Positions 35,957 through 47,750 of a stretch of 64,000 bases of DNA are shown here, one piece after another. Position 1 is the stretch's first letter. Each line of letters starts with the position of its first letter. Origin of the DNA: Rhinopithecus roxellana (lineage: Eukaryota; Chordata; Mammalia; Primates; Cercopithecidae). The stretch is from assembly GCF_007565055.1 (NCBI RefSeq), contig NC_044557.1:75588595-75652594 (forward strand). Reading direction: 5' to 3'. The position numbers and the translations under genes are program-made. The notes under the pieces are model-generated. The model was not told the DNA's origin and ran no database searches. It saw nothing but the letters and a program-made list of their open reading frames with translations.

Positions 35957-36152
35957 TCTTTATGATGTGTATATATATTCAATTTACAAAGTAGAGCATA
36001 AAATTATCAATTCAGTGCTGTAATTTCAATGAAGAAATGAGCAACAAATAATTTTTTCTACTTTTTAAATTTTATAGGGGTCAAGAATAAAGTGAACTAA
36101 TACTAAGCACAAGTATGCATTGAGGTCTCAGTTTAACCAATTAAAAAAGAAG

Positions 36153-36371
36153 AAAGAGGAAGGAAGGAAGGAAGGAAGGAAGGAAGGAAGGAAGGAAGGA
36201 AGGAAGGAAGGAAGGAAGGAAGGAAGGAAGGAAGGAGGGAGGGAGGGAGGGAGGGAGGGAGGGAGGGAGGGAGGGAGGGAGGGAATGAAGGAAGGAAGGA
36301 AGGAAGGAAGGAAGGAAGGAAGGAAGGAAGGAAGGAAAGGAGGGAAGGAAGGAGGGAGGGAGGGAAGGAGG
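36153..36371. repeat. GGAA / GGGA microsatellite array
   Basis: About 20 GGAA units (36158-36236), about 12 GGGA units (36236-36284), one AATG break, about 12 more GGAA units, then mixed GGAA/GGGA to 36371. Roughly 210 bp of pure purine on one strand. Three open frames of 106-124 codons over it (poly-Glu/Gly/Arg/Lys or poly-Pro/Ser) are repeat artefacts. Flanks are A-rich on the left and Alu on the right. Confidence 0.97.
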
Positions 36372-36534
36372 ATAAAAAGTGGGGAGGGAGAGAGGGTGAA
36401 AGAAGGATTTTCAAATATCCTTGGTATGCAGCATTTACCCAAATCCATCTGGCTACTTGTGTGATAGGAGCCAAACAGTTCCCATACCTTTTTGTTTTAA
36501 CCTTCATTTACTCTTTCCCTCACCCACTCTCCCA

Positions 36535-36806
36535 GAGTCTTGCTCTGTCACCCAGGCTGGAGTACAAGGGCATGATCTCAGCTCACTGCAAACTTCACCT
36601 TCTGGGTTCAAGCAATTCTCCTGCCTCAGCCTCTCGAGTAGCTGGGATTACATGCCACCGCACCAGTCTAACTTTTGTATTTTTAGTAGAGATGGGAATT
36701 TCATCATTTTGGCCAGGCTGGTCTCGAACTCCTGACCTCATTCATGGTTCACCCACCTCAGCCTCCCGAAGTGCTGGGATTACAGGTGTGAGCCACCACA
36801 CCCAGT
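36535..36806 (-). mobile_element. AluS/J, antisense, tail-less
   Basis: Antisense Alu from GAGTCTTGCTCTGTCACCCA to GTGAGCCACCACACCCAGTCC. The poly(T) is missing and replaced by CT-rich sequence, so the 3' end is lost. Divergence indicates AluS or older. Confidence 0.9.
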
Positions 36807-38639
36807 CCGTTTATTCTTAAAAAGTGAAATTGTTCATTGCTGGGAAGGAAACATTGTAATTTGTACTTATTAAAGTTTACCTATTAAGCTTAACAAAAAT
36901 TATTTATAATTATTATAATAAGCAGGAAAACAAAATTCAACTGGGCAACTATTTTGGTGATAGGATTTAATATTTTCTCTATAGAGGTATAATATTAGAT
37001 TAGGATTGCCATGCTGCTGCATTACTTAAGATAAACCCAGCATAAATTCCAACTTTATTTTTCTGTTTCAAAGTAACCATTGTTTAACACTGTGTTAGAA
37101 AGGGGTATTGTTTTACCATCTAGCATTGATATTAAGATATCCATATTAGACACAAATCATGTTTTTCCTTAGTAAACAAATTATTTTAGAGATCTGTAAT
37201 ATATTTTAATATTTTTGTAAAACATTATAAAGAAATGGGAAATATATACACTTAGAATAAATATAAAAATGTTCAATATTACCTATTTTTTGTTTAGTAT
37301 ACTGGAAATACTAACTCAGTATACCTTTAGTTAATGTTTTAAAGAGTATACAAAATGTCTCTATAATTATAAACCTAATATAGATAAAATAACTTCTAAA
37401 GCCAAGTCTTCTCCATATGCCCTTCACAAGGCTGTATAGCATTTTTATTTGGCTTTTATGTCAATCTGCTCAACTCCAAGCTGTCACTGTCACAGCTGCA
37501 TATGTGTTTTAGTGAATCTAGCAGAAAGCAATGCACAAAAAGCAGCATAAATTTAAAGGACAGGAATACTACAACTAAATGTTGAATTATGTCTAAGCCT
37601 TTTCCTATATGACATTTTTTCCATTGTCAAATAACTTTATAATTATTCTTAACACTTAATTACTTTCCATGAAGCCTATCGCTTGAATGTCCTTTGCCTT
37701 AAACTACTCTCAAGGAAACTGAAGTGTAGAACATATAAAAGGATGCCATCAGTTTATCATAAGTATAGGCATGTGAGTGTGTTTAATAAGAGTAAAGGAA
37801 AATGTATTGACAGAAAGACGGAAAGGCCTTTGGTCATGATATTCCACAAAAGCCATAAATGGGAAATACAACATCAGTGACTACTTAAAATATTTTAGCT
37901 ATGAGTAGATATGTAAATAATTTCTATACATTTTTACTTGTGATTGTGTATTAAGGCCTAACCAAGAGGTGTCTCCGCTGAAAAATGGATGCCCTTGATG
38001 GAGGATGTCTGTGATGATTTTGGAAAAGCATCATTTGCATTGAATTAAGGTTCTTATCAACTGGTAATTATAAAGAGCATCATATTCTGCCATGGAATAC
38101 AACTATTATATCTTTGTTATATGCTCCTCTTTGCTTTCCAGGGATGCCACTTAAATCTGATTATTTCCAATAACTGACCTTATGACATCACCTCTACCAC
38201 TTTATTTACTCTATCATGGGTGTACCTCTTTGAAAATATACCCCTCTCTAATTGTATCAAGATCTAAAACCCCATTCCCTGTTTTACCTATAGTATCAAA
38301 TTAAAAACAAGAAACCTTTGAACATAAATTAAGGCATTACTGAAAGGAGCAGAAAATAAATATGAAATAACAATCTCTATTCAGTCAAAAATAAAGACCC
38401 TGTCCTAAATTTTTTTCCCAGGATTTCAGCTTCTTCACAGTCAGTCTTGCAGATTCTTCCCCTCGGTTGAGTGGAAGACTGAGAGTTTACCCTTAATCAG
38501 AGGCTACCCAAACAATACTTGGCTCCAGCATAAACACCAAAATCACATCCATATACTTGTCACAACCTCAACACCCTCAACAACAACTACTACAATAAAA
38601 ACAAAGCACCAAGCTGGAACATATTTTTTTATCTTTGTA
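36807..38639. other. Unassigned AT-rich DNA
   Basis: No gene or recognised repeat. Confidence 0.35.
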
Positions 38640-38878
38640 TTGCAAAGTAATGATAGATTCACAGGAACCTACAGGAAATGTACAGAGAGGCTCCTTCATA
38701 TTGCACCCAGCCTCCCCCAATGTTAACATCTTGCACGGCTATAGTAAAACATCAAAACTGGTGTTGACTGTAGCATAACATGAACGTTGAAATTGGTCCA
38801 ATCCAAAGAACTTATTTACATTTCACCAGTTATATATGCACTAATTTGTGTGTATGTGTGCATGTGTGTACAGTAATA
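38640..38878 (-). mobile_element. L1ME-type 3'UTR, antisense (tentative)
   Basis: ACAGAGAGGCTCCTTCATAT, CCCCCAATGTTAACATCTTG and CATTTCACCAGTTATATATG recall the antisense 3'UTR of old L1M4/L1ME elements. It ends in a TG-rich stretch where an Alu has landed and may resume after it at 39191. Confidence 0.5.
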
Positions 38879-38888
38879 TGTAATTTTT

Positions 38889-39180
38889 TAAATTTTTTTG
38901 AGATGGAGTCTTGCTCTGTCACCCAGGCTGTAGTGCAGTGGCGTGATCTTGGCTCACTGCAACCTCTATCCCCCAGGTTCAAGCGATTCTCCTGCCTCAA
39001 CCTCTTGAATAGCCAGGATTACAGGCATGTGCCACCATACCTGAGACACTTTGAATTTTTAGTAGATACAGGATTTCACCATGTTGGCCAGACTGGTCTG
39101 GAACTCCTGACTTCAGGTGATCCACCCACCTCAGCCTCCCAAAGTGTTGGGATTACAGGCGTGAGCCACCTAGCCCAGCC
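38889..39180 (-). mobile_element. AluS, antisense
   Basis: Antisense full-length Alu from TTTTTTTGAGATGGAGTCTT to GTGAGCCACCTAGCCCAGCC. Imperfect 10-bp flanks TGTAATTTTT (38879-38888) and TGCAATTTTA (39181-39190) are its target duplication. Confidence 0.92.
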
Positions 39181-39284
39181 TGCAATTTTATTATATATAA
39201 TTCCTGTCCTGATCAAGTTACTTAACTGTTTCATCACCATAAATTACCCTACAATTTTTAAGTAGCAGATACATATAAATTACT

Positions 39285-39465
39285 TTAAGTGCATTATTTA
39301 ATCCTCACAACCACCATATGAAGTTTCATTTTTATTAATGGAGAAACAAGTTTTGGGAGGGTTAATAATCCAAAACCACCAGACTAGAAATACACAGAAA
39401 AAGGTCAGAACTCAACTCAAGTTCTTTATTAACCCCAAAGCTTGTGCAACGTATTTTCATAGAAG
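39285..39465 (-). mobile_element. MIR, antisense
   Basis: GTGCATTATTTAATCCTCAC, AACCACCATATGAAG, TTATTAATGGAGAAACAAGT and AAGGTCAGAACTCAACTCAA align in order with the reverse complement of MIR (atttaatcctcacaacaaccc, ttttacagatgaggaaactga, aaggtcacacagctag). Confidence 0.75.
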
Positions 39466-39640
39466 TTCACATCCAAGAAGGTGGTACTTCCATTTTACAA
39501 AACACCATTTTGGGGGACGCAGTGGGGATGCAAGTAGAGGTACGTGAAGAAGAAGAATATTGATCCACTTGACTCCTGTCATCTAAAATTCAATCACCTC
39601 TAGGTACTTTTTCACCGTGTCCTCATCTGAATCACCTGCA

Positions 39641-39750
39641 GTAGAGAAGTTGGTGGAGGAAGAGGAAAAGACAGGGGGAGAAGGAGAGAGAAGAATAAGG
39701 AGGAGGAAAACGAGGGAAGGAAAGAAGGGAGGACGGAAGGGAGAAACTTG
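39641..39750. repeat. GA-rich low-complexity tract
   Basis: About 110 bp almost wholly purine on the plus strand (GGAGGAAG, GAGAGAAG, GGGAGGAC units). Irregular, so older than the 36.2-kb array. Confidence 0.85.
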
Positions 39751-40066
39751 ATGGGGAGAGGGATGAGATTTAATAAAAGTTTTAGGGTTTTTTTTTTTTT
39801 TTCAATTAAGCAAAATATATTGAGAAAAACAAATGAAATTAAAAGCTTACATACAAGAAATCGAATATATTAATGGATCATGAGATCTATGCTGGATAAG
39901 CAGACAAGTCAGGCCACAGCACAATGAGAGGAATAGTAGTTATTATCAATAAATTTTAGTATTAGTAATTCTAAAAAAAATTTGTGCTAGTATTCATAAA
40001 ATAAGAAAAAAAAGAATAACTAACTGATAGTGAATAATACAGGTTTGACATTTTTATTTATTTATA

Positions 40067-40175
40067 AATAGCAAGATCGCACTATGTTGCCCGTGCTTGT
40101 CTCAAACTCAAGTGAATCTTCCACCTCAGCCTCCCAAAGTGCTGGTATTACAGATATGAGATACCATGACTGGAC
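40067..40175 (-). mobile_element. FLAM-type Alu monomer, antisense
   Basis: A single Alu-like arm: GCAAGATCGCACTATGTTGC, CACCTCAGCCTCCCAAAGTG and ATTACAGATATGAGATACCA. High divergence and monomer length indicate a pre-Alu free left monomer. Confidence 0.8.
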
Positions 40176-40929
40176 AAGGTTTGAAAATTTTTTAAATGAC
40201 AAAAATCGATGTATGTGATCAAGGGATTTAGGACCTGAGGTATAGGGGATAATAGAACGACATCCAGTGACAGATGATAGAAAAGTCTCAATAAGGCCAG
40301 AATATTTAAAGAATAATCTGCATACAGTTTGAAATCAAGAGTTTGCAAAGAAGTATTGGGAAGAGTTATGGAAGATGTCAACTGAAATATTTATGCAGTG
40401 AGAAAGGTAATGAAATAAAATTTTGTAACTGGCTACAGTAAGAAGAGGTGGTGTTTTGAATAACCTAATTAAATAAGATTTATACCAGTAACTATTATGA
40501 GGAACTGAGAGATAACGGTGTAAAAATAACAGGAGTCATTTACCAACCTGTTACCAGTGGGGCTAGAGGTGAGATAGAGAATAAATTATTAAAGGGAGAT
40601 TCTCAGGGAAACGTTTTCTTCAGGAGGAATCCAAGTTTCAGTAACAGCAAGAAAGTTATGACTGAATTTAAAATTCTTAAGTCCCATTGAAAAGTTATTA
40701 CTAGAGGTGTAGTTGGGAAGAGGTGAGATTTGGTGTGATTCTTATAAATTTTCACTTTGTAATTGTGACTTCTCAAAGTGTGTGTGTGTGTATTAGTGTG
40801 TGCTCGTTTAAATGATTCTGTATAATTGAATATTTGTTGTATGAAGAAATCGAATGAAAACACATATAAATAAATGAAACGGTGGGAAAACAGTGAAATA
40901 CATGCATACATATAAAAAATGGAAAAATT
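40176..40929. other. Unassigned AT-rich DNA
   Basis: No gene. A short GTGTGTGTGTGT run is at about 40779-40790. The 102-codon minus-strand frame at 40603-40911 has no motif. Confidence 0.35.
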
Positions 40930-41220
40930 GACCAGCTGCAGTGGCTCACGCCTGTAATCCCAGCACTTTGGGAGGCCGAAGCAGTCAGATCATGAGGTCA
41001 GGAGATCGAGACCATCCTGGCTAACACGGTGAAACCCCGTCTCTACTAAAAACACAAAAAAATAGCCGAGCGTGGTGGCGGGCGCCCGTAGTCCTAGCTA
41101 CTCAGAATGGAGTGAACCCGGGAGGCGGAGCTTTCAGTGAGCCGAGATCGCACCATTGCCCTTCAGCCTGGGTACCAGAGCAAGACTCCCGTCTCAAAAA
41201 AAAAAAAAAAAAAAAAAAAA
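40930..41220 (+). mobile_element. AluY, sense, with internal deletion
   Basis: From GACCAGCTGCAGTGGCTCAC to an A24 tail. AluY-type text (GATCATGAGGTCAGGAGATC, GCTAACACGGTGAAACCCCG). About 20 bp is missing after CTACTCAG where the usual GGAGGCTGAGGCAGGAGA should lie. Confidence 0.92.
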
Positions 41221-41824
41221 TTAAAAAACATATCCATGAACTTTATATTTGTGGTATATTTAAAATGTGAAATAATATAACCTTATTTGCATTCCAGAAT
41301 TGACTTCTAGAGTTCCCATTAGCAATGCTCTTAGAAGTTAATTGGTTTTAGCATTTTAAATAAATGTATCAATATTCCACTCGCATGTGGATTACAGTAG
41401 ACAGCATTAGACCAGTGCTCTAGCTTAGAAAAACTAAATTCATGTAGTGGAATTCACAGGAAATGCCCAAGGCATTAAAACTGCAGAACTACATAACAAG
41501 AGAAGTTGAGAGGGGTGATATATCTACTTATTTATTCCCAGTGGACATTTCCTCGTCTTGAAGACAACCAGTAAGATGAAAATGTGGATTTTACACCTAT
41601 AAAAGGCTCCTATTGGATGAAAGATATACTGGCAAAGGACTTACAGGTCTCAAGTATATGGGATGGTTTTGCCTTAGGATGTTTGATGAATTCAGAGATT
41701 TTGCAGGGTAGATGACTAAACAACAAAATTGGGAAAGTAATTTGAATACTCTTAGCTAAAATCTTAACAAGCGTTTTAAAAAAGAGAGAAACGCTTGCTG
41801 AAAATGTGATCATATACCTAACTA
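41221..41824. other. Unassigned AT-rich DNA
   Basis: No gene or recognised repeat between the AluY tail and the L1. Confidence 0.35.
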
Positions 41825-43745
41825 TTCTAAAAGCTCTTCCAAAAGACTCTTAGTTTTGATAAATGAATTCAGTAAAGTGCCAGGTTACAAAACCAATGTA
41901 CACAAATCACTAGAACTGCTATACACTGACACTGACCAAACCTGTGAATCAAATTAAGAGTTCAGTCCTTATTACAATAGCTACACAAAATAGTAAAATA
42001 CCTAGGAATATACTTAACAAACAAGGTGAAAGATTTCTACAAGGAGAACTATAAAACAATGCAGAAATAAATCATAGTTGACATAAACAAATGGAAATAC
42101 ATCTCATGCTCATGGATTGAAAGAATCAATATTATAAAAATGACCATATTGCCCTAAGCAATCTACAAATTCAATGCTATTCCTAATATAATACCAACAT
42201 CATTTTTTACATAGTTATAACAAACAATCCTGAAATTCATGTGGAACTTAAAAGAGCCCAAATAGCCATAACAATTCTAAGCAAAAGGAACAAATCTAGA
42301 GGCATCACATTACCTGACTTCAAATTATATAATACTGCGAGGCTATGGTAACCAAAACAGCCTGGTACTGGTATAGAAGTAAATATACACACCAATGAGA
42401 CAAAAAAGAGACCACAGAAATAAAGTCAAATACTTACAACCAACTGACCTTTGACAAAGCATAAAAAACACAAATTGGGGAAAGGACACCCTATTCAATA
42501 AACAGTGCTGAGAAAACTGGGTAGCCACATGTAGAAGAGTACAACTAGATCCCTAGCTCTCACCATATCAAAAAATTAACTCCAGATGAATTAAAGACTC
42601 AAATCTAAGACCTGAAACCACAAAAATGCTAAAGAAAACCTACAAAAAAACTCTTTCAGGCATTGGCTTAGGCAAAGACATTATGATTGAGGCCCCAAAA
42701 GCAAATGCAACAAAACCAAAAACAAATAAGTAGGAACTAATTCAACTAAAAATCTTCTGCTCAGCAAAATAAGTAATCATCAGAGTAAACAGACAACCTA
42801 CAAAAAGGGAGAAAATCTTTGCAAACTTTGCCTCTGACAAAGGACTAATATCCAGAATCTACAAGGAACTCATACAAATCAGCAAGAAAAATAACAAATA
42901 ATTCCATAAAAAGTCAACAAATGACATGAATAGACACTTCTCAAAAGAATACATACAACTGGCCCACAAAAACATGAAAAAAAAGTTCAACATCACTAAT
43001 CATCAGGGAAATATAAATTATAACAGTACGGTACCACCTTACACCAATCAGAATGGCCATTGTGTTGGCACTGATGTGCTGAAAAGAAAATTTTTATACA
43101 CTGTGAGTGGGAAAATAAATTAGTACAGCCTTTATGAAAAATGGTATTCATATTGATCAAAGAAGAAAAGATTTATCAAGGAACATTTCATCTATCAATC
43201 CCACTACTGGGAATGTACCCAAAGGAAAATAAGCCATTATATCCAAAAGACACTGGCATGCATATGTTTATCATATCACAATTGCAAAGATATGGAACCA
43301 ACCTAAATGCCCATCAACCAATGAGTAGATAAACAAATGTAGTACATATACATTGCAAAATACTACTCAGTCATAAAAAAGAATAAAATAATATCTTTTG
43401 CATTATTTTGGATAAAACGGGAGGCCATTTTCTAAGTGAAGTAACTTAGGAACGGAAAATCAATTACCTCACATTCTCATTTATAAGTGGGAGCTAAGCT
43501 ATAGATAGCTTACAGCTAAGCAAAAGCTTACAGAGTGGTATAATGATCTTTGCATATGCGGAAGGGTGGCTAAAGGAGGGATAGAAAACTAGAAAACTAC
43601 ATATTGGGTACAATGTACACTACTCAGGTACTGAAATCTCAGACTTTACCACTATAAAATTCATCATTGTAACCGAAAACCACTTATACCCCAAAGTTAT
43701 TGAAGTAAAAATATGTAAAAAATAAAGTAAAAATAAATAATAAGT
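41825..43745 (+). mobile_element. L1 ORF2 3' half and 3'UTR, sense
   Basis: About 1.9 kb collinear from late in the ORF2 reverse-transcriptase domain through the 3'UTR to an A-rich tail. Landmarks are CAGTAAAGTGCCAGGTTACA, CCTAGGAATATACTTAACAA, GGCATCACATTACCTGACTT, CAATAAACAGTGCTGAGAAA, GGAATGTACCCAAAGGAAAA and GGAAGGGTGGCTAAAGGAGG. Many stops. A 5'-truncated L1MA/L1PB-age insertion with no intact frame. Confidence 0.92.
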
Positions 43746-44092
43746 TTAAAAAAGAAAATTTTTCATAGGCATTTGAGATAAATAAAATCAGTATAGTGTA
43801 AGGGGCTATGGCTCCCAAAAGAAAAAATGTACATTTTAAAAGGTTTACTGTCAAAACAAGTTTTTCCCTGAGGAAATTTTAGATGCCATAGCCTAGAGTC
43901 AAAGCAAAAACTAAACTTTAACTGGTATTATAATCCATGAAGGAGGAAGAGTTGCAATTTCGCAAAAACTTGAGGGAGAAAATCTTAGAAAGGAGGAAAC
44001 ACAAAAGACTTACCCTAAAAGAAATGCCTGCAAATATGATTGCCACCAAGTTTACCCAAATTCTAAGTAGAAAAAGCACAAGAAGATACTCC

Positions 44093-44299
44093 AAAAAAAA
44101 AAAGAAAAGAAAAGAAAAAGAAAAAAAAGGAAAGCGGTGGCACATACCTGTAATCCCAACTACTTGGGAGGCCGGAGGCAGGAGAATTGCTTGCTTGAAC
44201 CGGGAGGCGGAGGTTGCAATGAGCCAAGATAGCACCATTGCACTCCAGTCTGGGTGACAAGAGCAAAACTCTGTCTCAAAAAAAAGAAGAAGAAAATAA
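44093..44299 (+). mobile_element. Alu right arm, sense
   Basis: An A/AAAG-rich linker (44093-44130) then a right Alu arm: GGTGGCACATACCTGTAATC, GGAGGCGGAGGTTGCAATGA, CTCCAGTCTGGGTGACAAGA and an A-rich tail. The left arm is absent, so this is a truncated AluS or a FRAM-type monomer. Confidence 0.85.
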
Positions 44300-44629
44300 A
44301 GCATCAGTGGGATATTAAAGAAATTAGAAGAGAGGTCAGCAGTTGTGTGATATTGAGATAACAGAAGCTTGAATCCTGCCAAAACTGCTAATGTAGAGGA
44401 GCCCTAGTAAACATTCCAGGTTTTTAGTTAGATATTATGCTGGCGTAGCATAGACTAGATGGAAATATACCAAGAAAAACAGAATCTAAAATGACCATTA
44501 ACAAGTTTACTTTAGGTTTCAGAAAAAACATATAAATCTTTAGTACAAAAACAATATTTGTAAATATTTTAAAATTATAATATAAAACATCCTGCATCAA
44601 AGAAAAATGTTTTGAAAAAAGCAAAGTTA
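44300..44629. other. Unassigned AT-rich DNA
   Basis: No gene or recognised repeat. Confidence 0.35.
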
Positions 44630-45080
44630 TCAGCAAAATGGTAGAGTAGCAGCTCCAATCTCTTCTCCCTCCACAGAAATATTGAGAAGCAAACAGAAAC
44701 TGTCAAAATCAACTTCATCAGGACTTTATAAAATATCCAAAGTTTGCAGCAAAAGCAAACAGTAAATTGAGAAATAAAAAGCAATTTTGAAATGCCTTTG
44801 GAATTCAAGAAAATCTCTGTTAAAAAACTATCTGAATAAAAGCTAAGGTATCATAGACTTCAATAACTATACATGACACGGAATGAATCTTGGAAAAAAG
44901 AGTTTGAAAAAAGTAACCAAAAAAAAGAGGACTCTGATATTTATAGAACAAAGACAACAAACCCTGAGAATGGGGATAATCTGATTTCTAGAGTTACTAC
45001 ATTATAACATGCAAATATTTAATTATCAACAACAAGAAAACAAAACATAGAAAGATGTAGGAAAGTATAACCCATTCATA

Positions 45081-45083
<3 letters not shown>

Positions 45084-45116
<33 letters not shown>
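45084..45116. repeat. (CA)n microsatellite
   Basis: Sixteen CA units in the L1 5'UTR portion. Confidence 0.96.
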
Positions 45117-45117
<1 letters not shown>

Positions 45118-45164
45118 TAACAGAAATTTTCCACTAGGAAACATAAGCTTTGGACTTATTAGGC

Positions 45165-45695
45165 AACAATCTTGTTACTGAGTATATACCCAAATAAATA
45201 TAAATACTTCTACTATAAATGCACATGCTATAGCACAGTAGCAGAGACACAATAGCAAAGATGTGGAATCAACCTAAACGGCCCATCAACAGTGGACTGG
45301 ATAAAGAAAATGTGGTACACACACCGTGAAACACTACGCAAATATAAAAAGAATGAGATTATGTCCTTTGTAGCCGCAAAGGTGGAGCTGGAGGCCATTA
45401 TCGTAAATGAATTAACACAGCAGAAAATGAAATACTACATGTTCTCACTTATAAGTGGAAGCTAAACACTGAGTAAACATGGACACAAAGAAGGGAACAA
45501 CAGACACTAGGGCCTACTTGAGGGTGGAGAGTAGAAGGAGGATGAGGCTTGAAAAACTACCTATTGGGTACTAGGCTTATTACTGAGGTGATGAAGTAAT
45601 CTGTATGCAAAACCCCTGTGACATGCAAATTACCCATAAAACAAACCTGTACATATATGCCTGATCCTAAAATAGAAGTTGGAAAGAAAATAAAA
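45165..45695 (+). mobile_element. Younger L1 3' end inserted in the old L1
   Basis: Sense L1 from the end of ORF2 to the poly(A) region: TTGTTACTGAGTATATACCC, CCTAAACGGCCCATCAACAG, TGTTCTCACTTATAAGTGGA, AAACATGGACACAAAGAAGG and ACAAACCTGTACATATATGC, ending in AAATAAAATAA. The old L1 5'UTR/ORF1 text resumes directly after it. Confidence 0.88.
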
Positions 45696-45999
45696 TAAGA
45701 TGCCCATTAATTACCTAACTATGTATTCAACAGTATAAAAGAAAGAAAAAGACAGTATTTAAATTAACTGTGTTAAATATGCTCAAAGAGCTAACAGAAA
45801 CCATGGATGAAGAGCTGAACCATGAACAAAATAAGAATAACAATAAAGAGATATAAATTGCAAGAAAGAAACAAATAGAAATTCTGTGGTTGAAAAGTAC
45901 AATAAACGGAATGAAAAAATCATTAGAGGAGTTAACAGAGATTTGAAGAAGCAGAAGGAAAAATCAGAGAACTCGGGACAATTGAAATTATTCAATCTG

Positions 46000-46039
46000 G
46001 TCTATGGCCATACCATACTGAACATACCCAGTTGCATCT
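46000..46039 (+). pseudogene. 5S rRNA fragment (first 40 nt) retrocopy
   Basis: The 40 bp starting GTCTATGGCCATACCATACT match the first 40 nt of vertebrate 5S rRNA at about 30 positions. Several changes are at positions that are CpG in 5S (GAACATACCC for GAACGCGCCC). It sits inside old L1 ORF1 and is bracketed by 15-bp direct repeats, AAATTATTCAATCTG (45985-45999) and AAATTACTCAATTTG (46040-46054), whose text belongs to the L1. That is the mark of an L1-mediated, 3'-truncated, tail-less insertion. It lacks the internal control region needed for transcription, so it is not a 5S gene. Confidence 0.82.
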
Positions 46040-46450
46040 AAATTACTCAATTTGAGAAGCAGAAAGAAAAAAAAAATGAAGAAAAATGATGTTAGTCTAA
46101 GGGGCTGGCACACCAAATGAATCAACAAACACATTATGAAAGTTATAGAATGAGAAGAGAGAGAGAAAGGAGTAGAAATAATATTTCAATTAAATAAGAG
46201 TCAAAACTGTCCCAAATTTGACTATAGTCATTATTCATACACCTAATATTTAAAGCTAACTCCATGTACAAAACTGAAAGAGAAGTATAGCAACACGCAA
46301 TAAAATCAAACTCTTGAAATCCAAAGACAGAGAATCTTGACAACAGCAAAAGAAAAGCGACTAATCACTTACGTTGGATCTCAAATATGATTCAGACTCA
46401 ATTTGTCATCAGAAACTATGAAGTCTAGAAGACAATGGGATAGCATTTTT

Positions 46451-46975
46451 TTTCCACTTTACTGAGGTAGGATTGACATACAAAAAGCTGTACATATTTA
46501 ATGTGTCAGAATTCTATAAATAGATACAGCAAAAGTAAACAATACATTGAGAAAAAGACAATTTAACACTATATGAATAAAGGCTAAAGGATCAAAGACC
46601 TCAGTAATCATACATGACAAATAATTAATCTTAAAAATACTCCATGAATAATGTATGTACTTATTTTGAAGACAAGTACATAACCATGAAACTATAACTG
46701 CAGTTGATACCATACCACATTCACCACGTCCAAAAGTTTCCACTCACCCTCTTTGTTTATTATGTTTAGATTTTTATTTTTTGTGATAAGAACAATTAAC
46801 ATAAGATCTACCCTCTTAGTAAATGTTTAGGTAAACAATGCCATATTATTAACTATAGTAAGTATGCTGTACAGGAGATCTCTCAAACTTATTAATCATG
46901 CATAACTGAAATTTTGTACCCTTTGACCAATACTTTACCATTTTCTGCTTCTCTCAGCTTCTAAAAGTTATTTAA
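46451..46975 (-). mobile_element. Antisense L1M 3'UTR inserted in the old L1
   Basis: The plus strand reads TTTACTGAGGTAGGATTGAC, then from 46660 TAACCATGAAACTATAACTG, TTTTTGTGATAAGAACAATT, ACATAAGATCTACCCTCTTA and TGTACAGGAGATCTCTCAAA, all antisense 3'UTR of an old L1M. Between them (46520-46645) lies a segment resembling 44754-44900 of the host L1. Confidence 0.72.
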
Positions 46976-47750
46976 ATGCTGAAAAAAAGACTTACCAAGT
47001 AATAATCTTATATTTGACAAAACTATCTTTCAAAATGAAGGACGATTAAAACATTCCCACAAAAACAAAGACTTAGAAAATTCATCATCCGTAGACCTGC
47101 CTATAAAAAAATGCTAAAGAGATTAATTCAGGTGTGATGATATTCTAAAGAGTAACTCATGACTGAACAAACAAAGACTTCCAGTAAAGTTAAATATATG
47201 AGAAAATATAAAATGTACTATTACTATATTTGTATTTGTAATTCAAAGGTTTAAAAAGTAGAATGTATAAAAGACAAATGTATAAACATAGTTATATATA
47301 TGTGAATGGGCACAATGTATAATGAGATTTTATTTGTGATTACATAAAGTAAGGTGGAGCTGTATAGTAACAGAGTTTTTGTATGCTACTGAAAGTAAGT
47401 TGATACCAATTCAAACCAGATTGTTATAAACATATAAACCTAATTGTAATTTTTGTGGTAAACATTGAGAAAATATATTTTAAAATTACACAGTAGGAAA
47501 TAAGTGAAAACCAAACAGAACACTACAAATAATTAAATAAACACAAAAGTGATCTGTAGTAAAGGAAATGCGGGAGGAAAGGTAAAAAACATAGGGAAAA
47601 ATAGTAAATTGGGTGAAATAAATTCTTATTAGTGATTACTTTAAAATGTATTAAACTGTTCAATCTAAGGCATAGTTCAGCAGAATGTATAAGATGCATG
47701 ATTCCAATGCATGATGTATACAATACACTCACTTTAGATTCAAAGACACA

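Noticed and set aside
36120..36507. Open frames of 106-124 codons on both strands
   Set aside because: They are translations of the GGAA/GGGA microsatellite (poly-Lys-Glu-Gly-Arg or poly-Pro-Ser) with no protein character.
38780..39265. 161-codon frame, the longest in the window
   Set aside because: Most of it is the translation of an antisense AluS.
43918..44382. 154-codon minus-strand frame
   Set aside because: It spans an Alu right arm and its A-rich linker; no independent coding signal.
46000..46039. A functional 5S rRNA gene
   Set aside because: Only the first third of 5S is present, it is diverged and lacks the internal control region.
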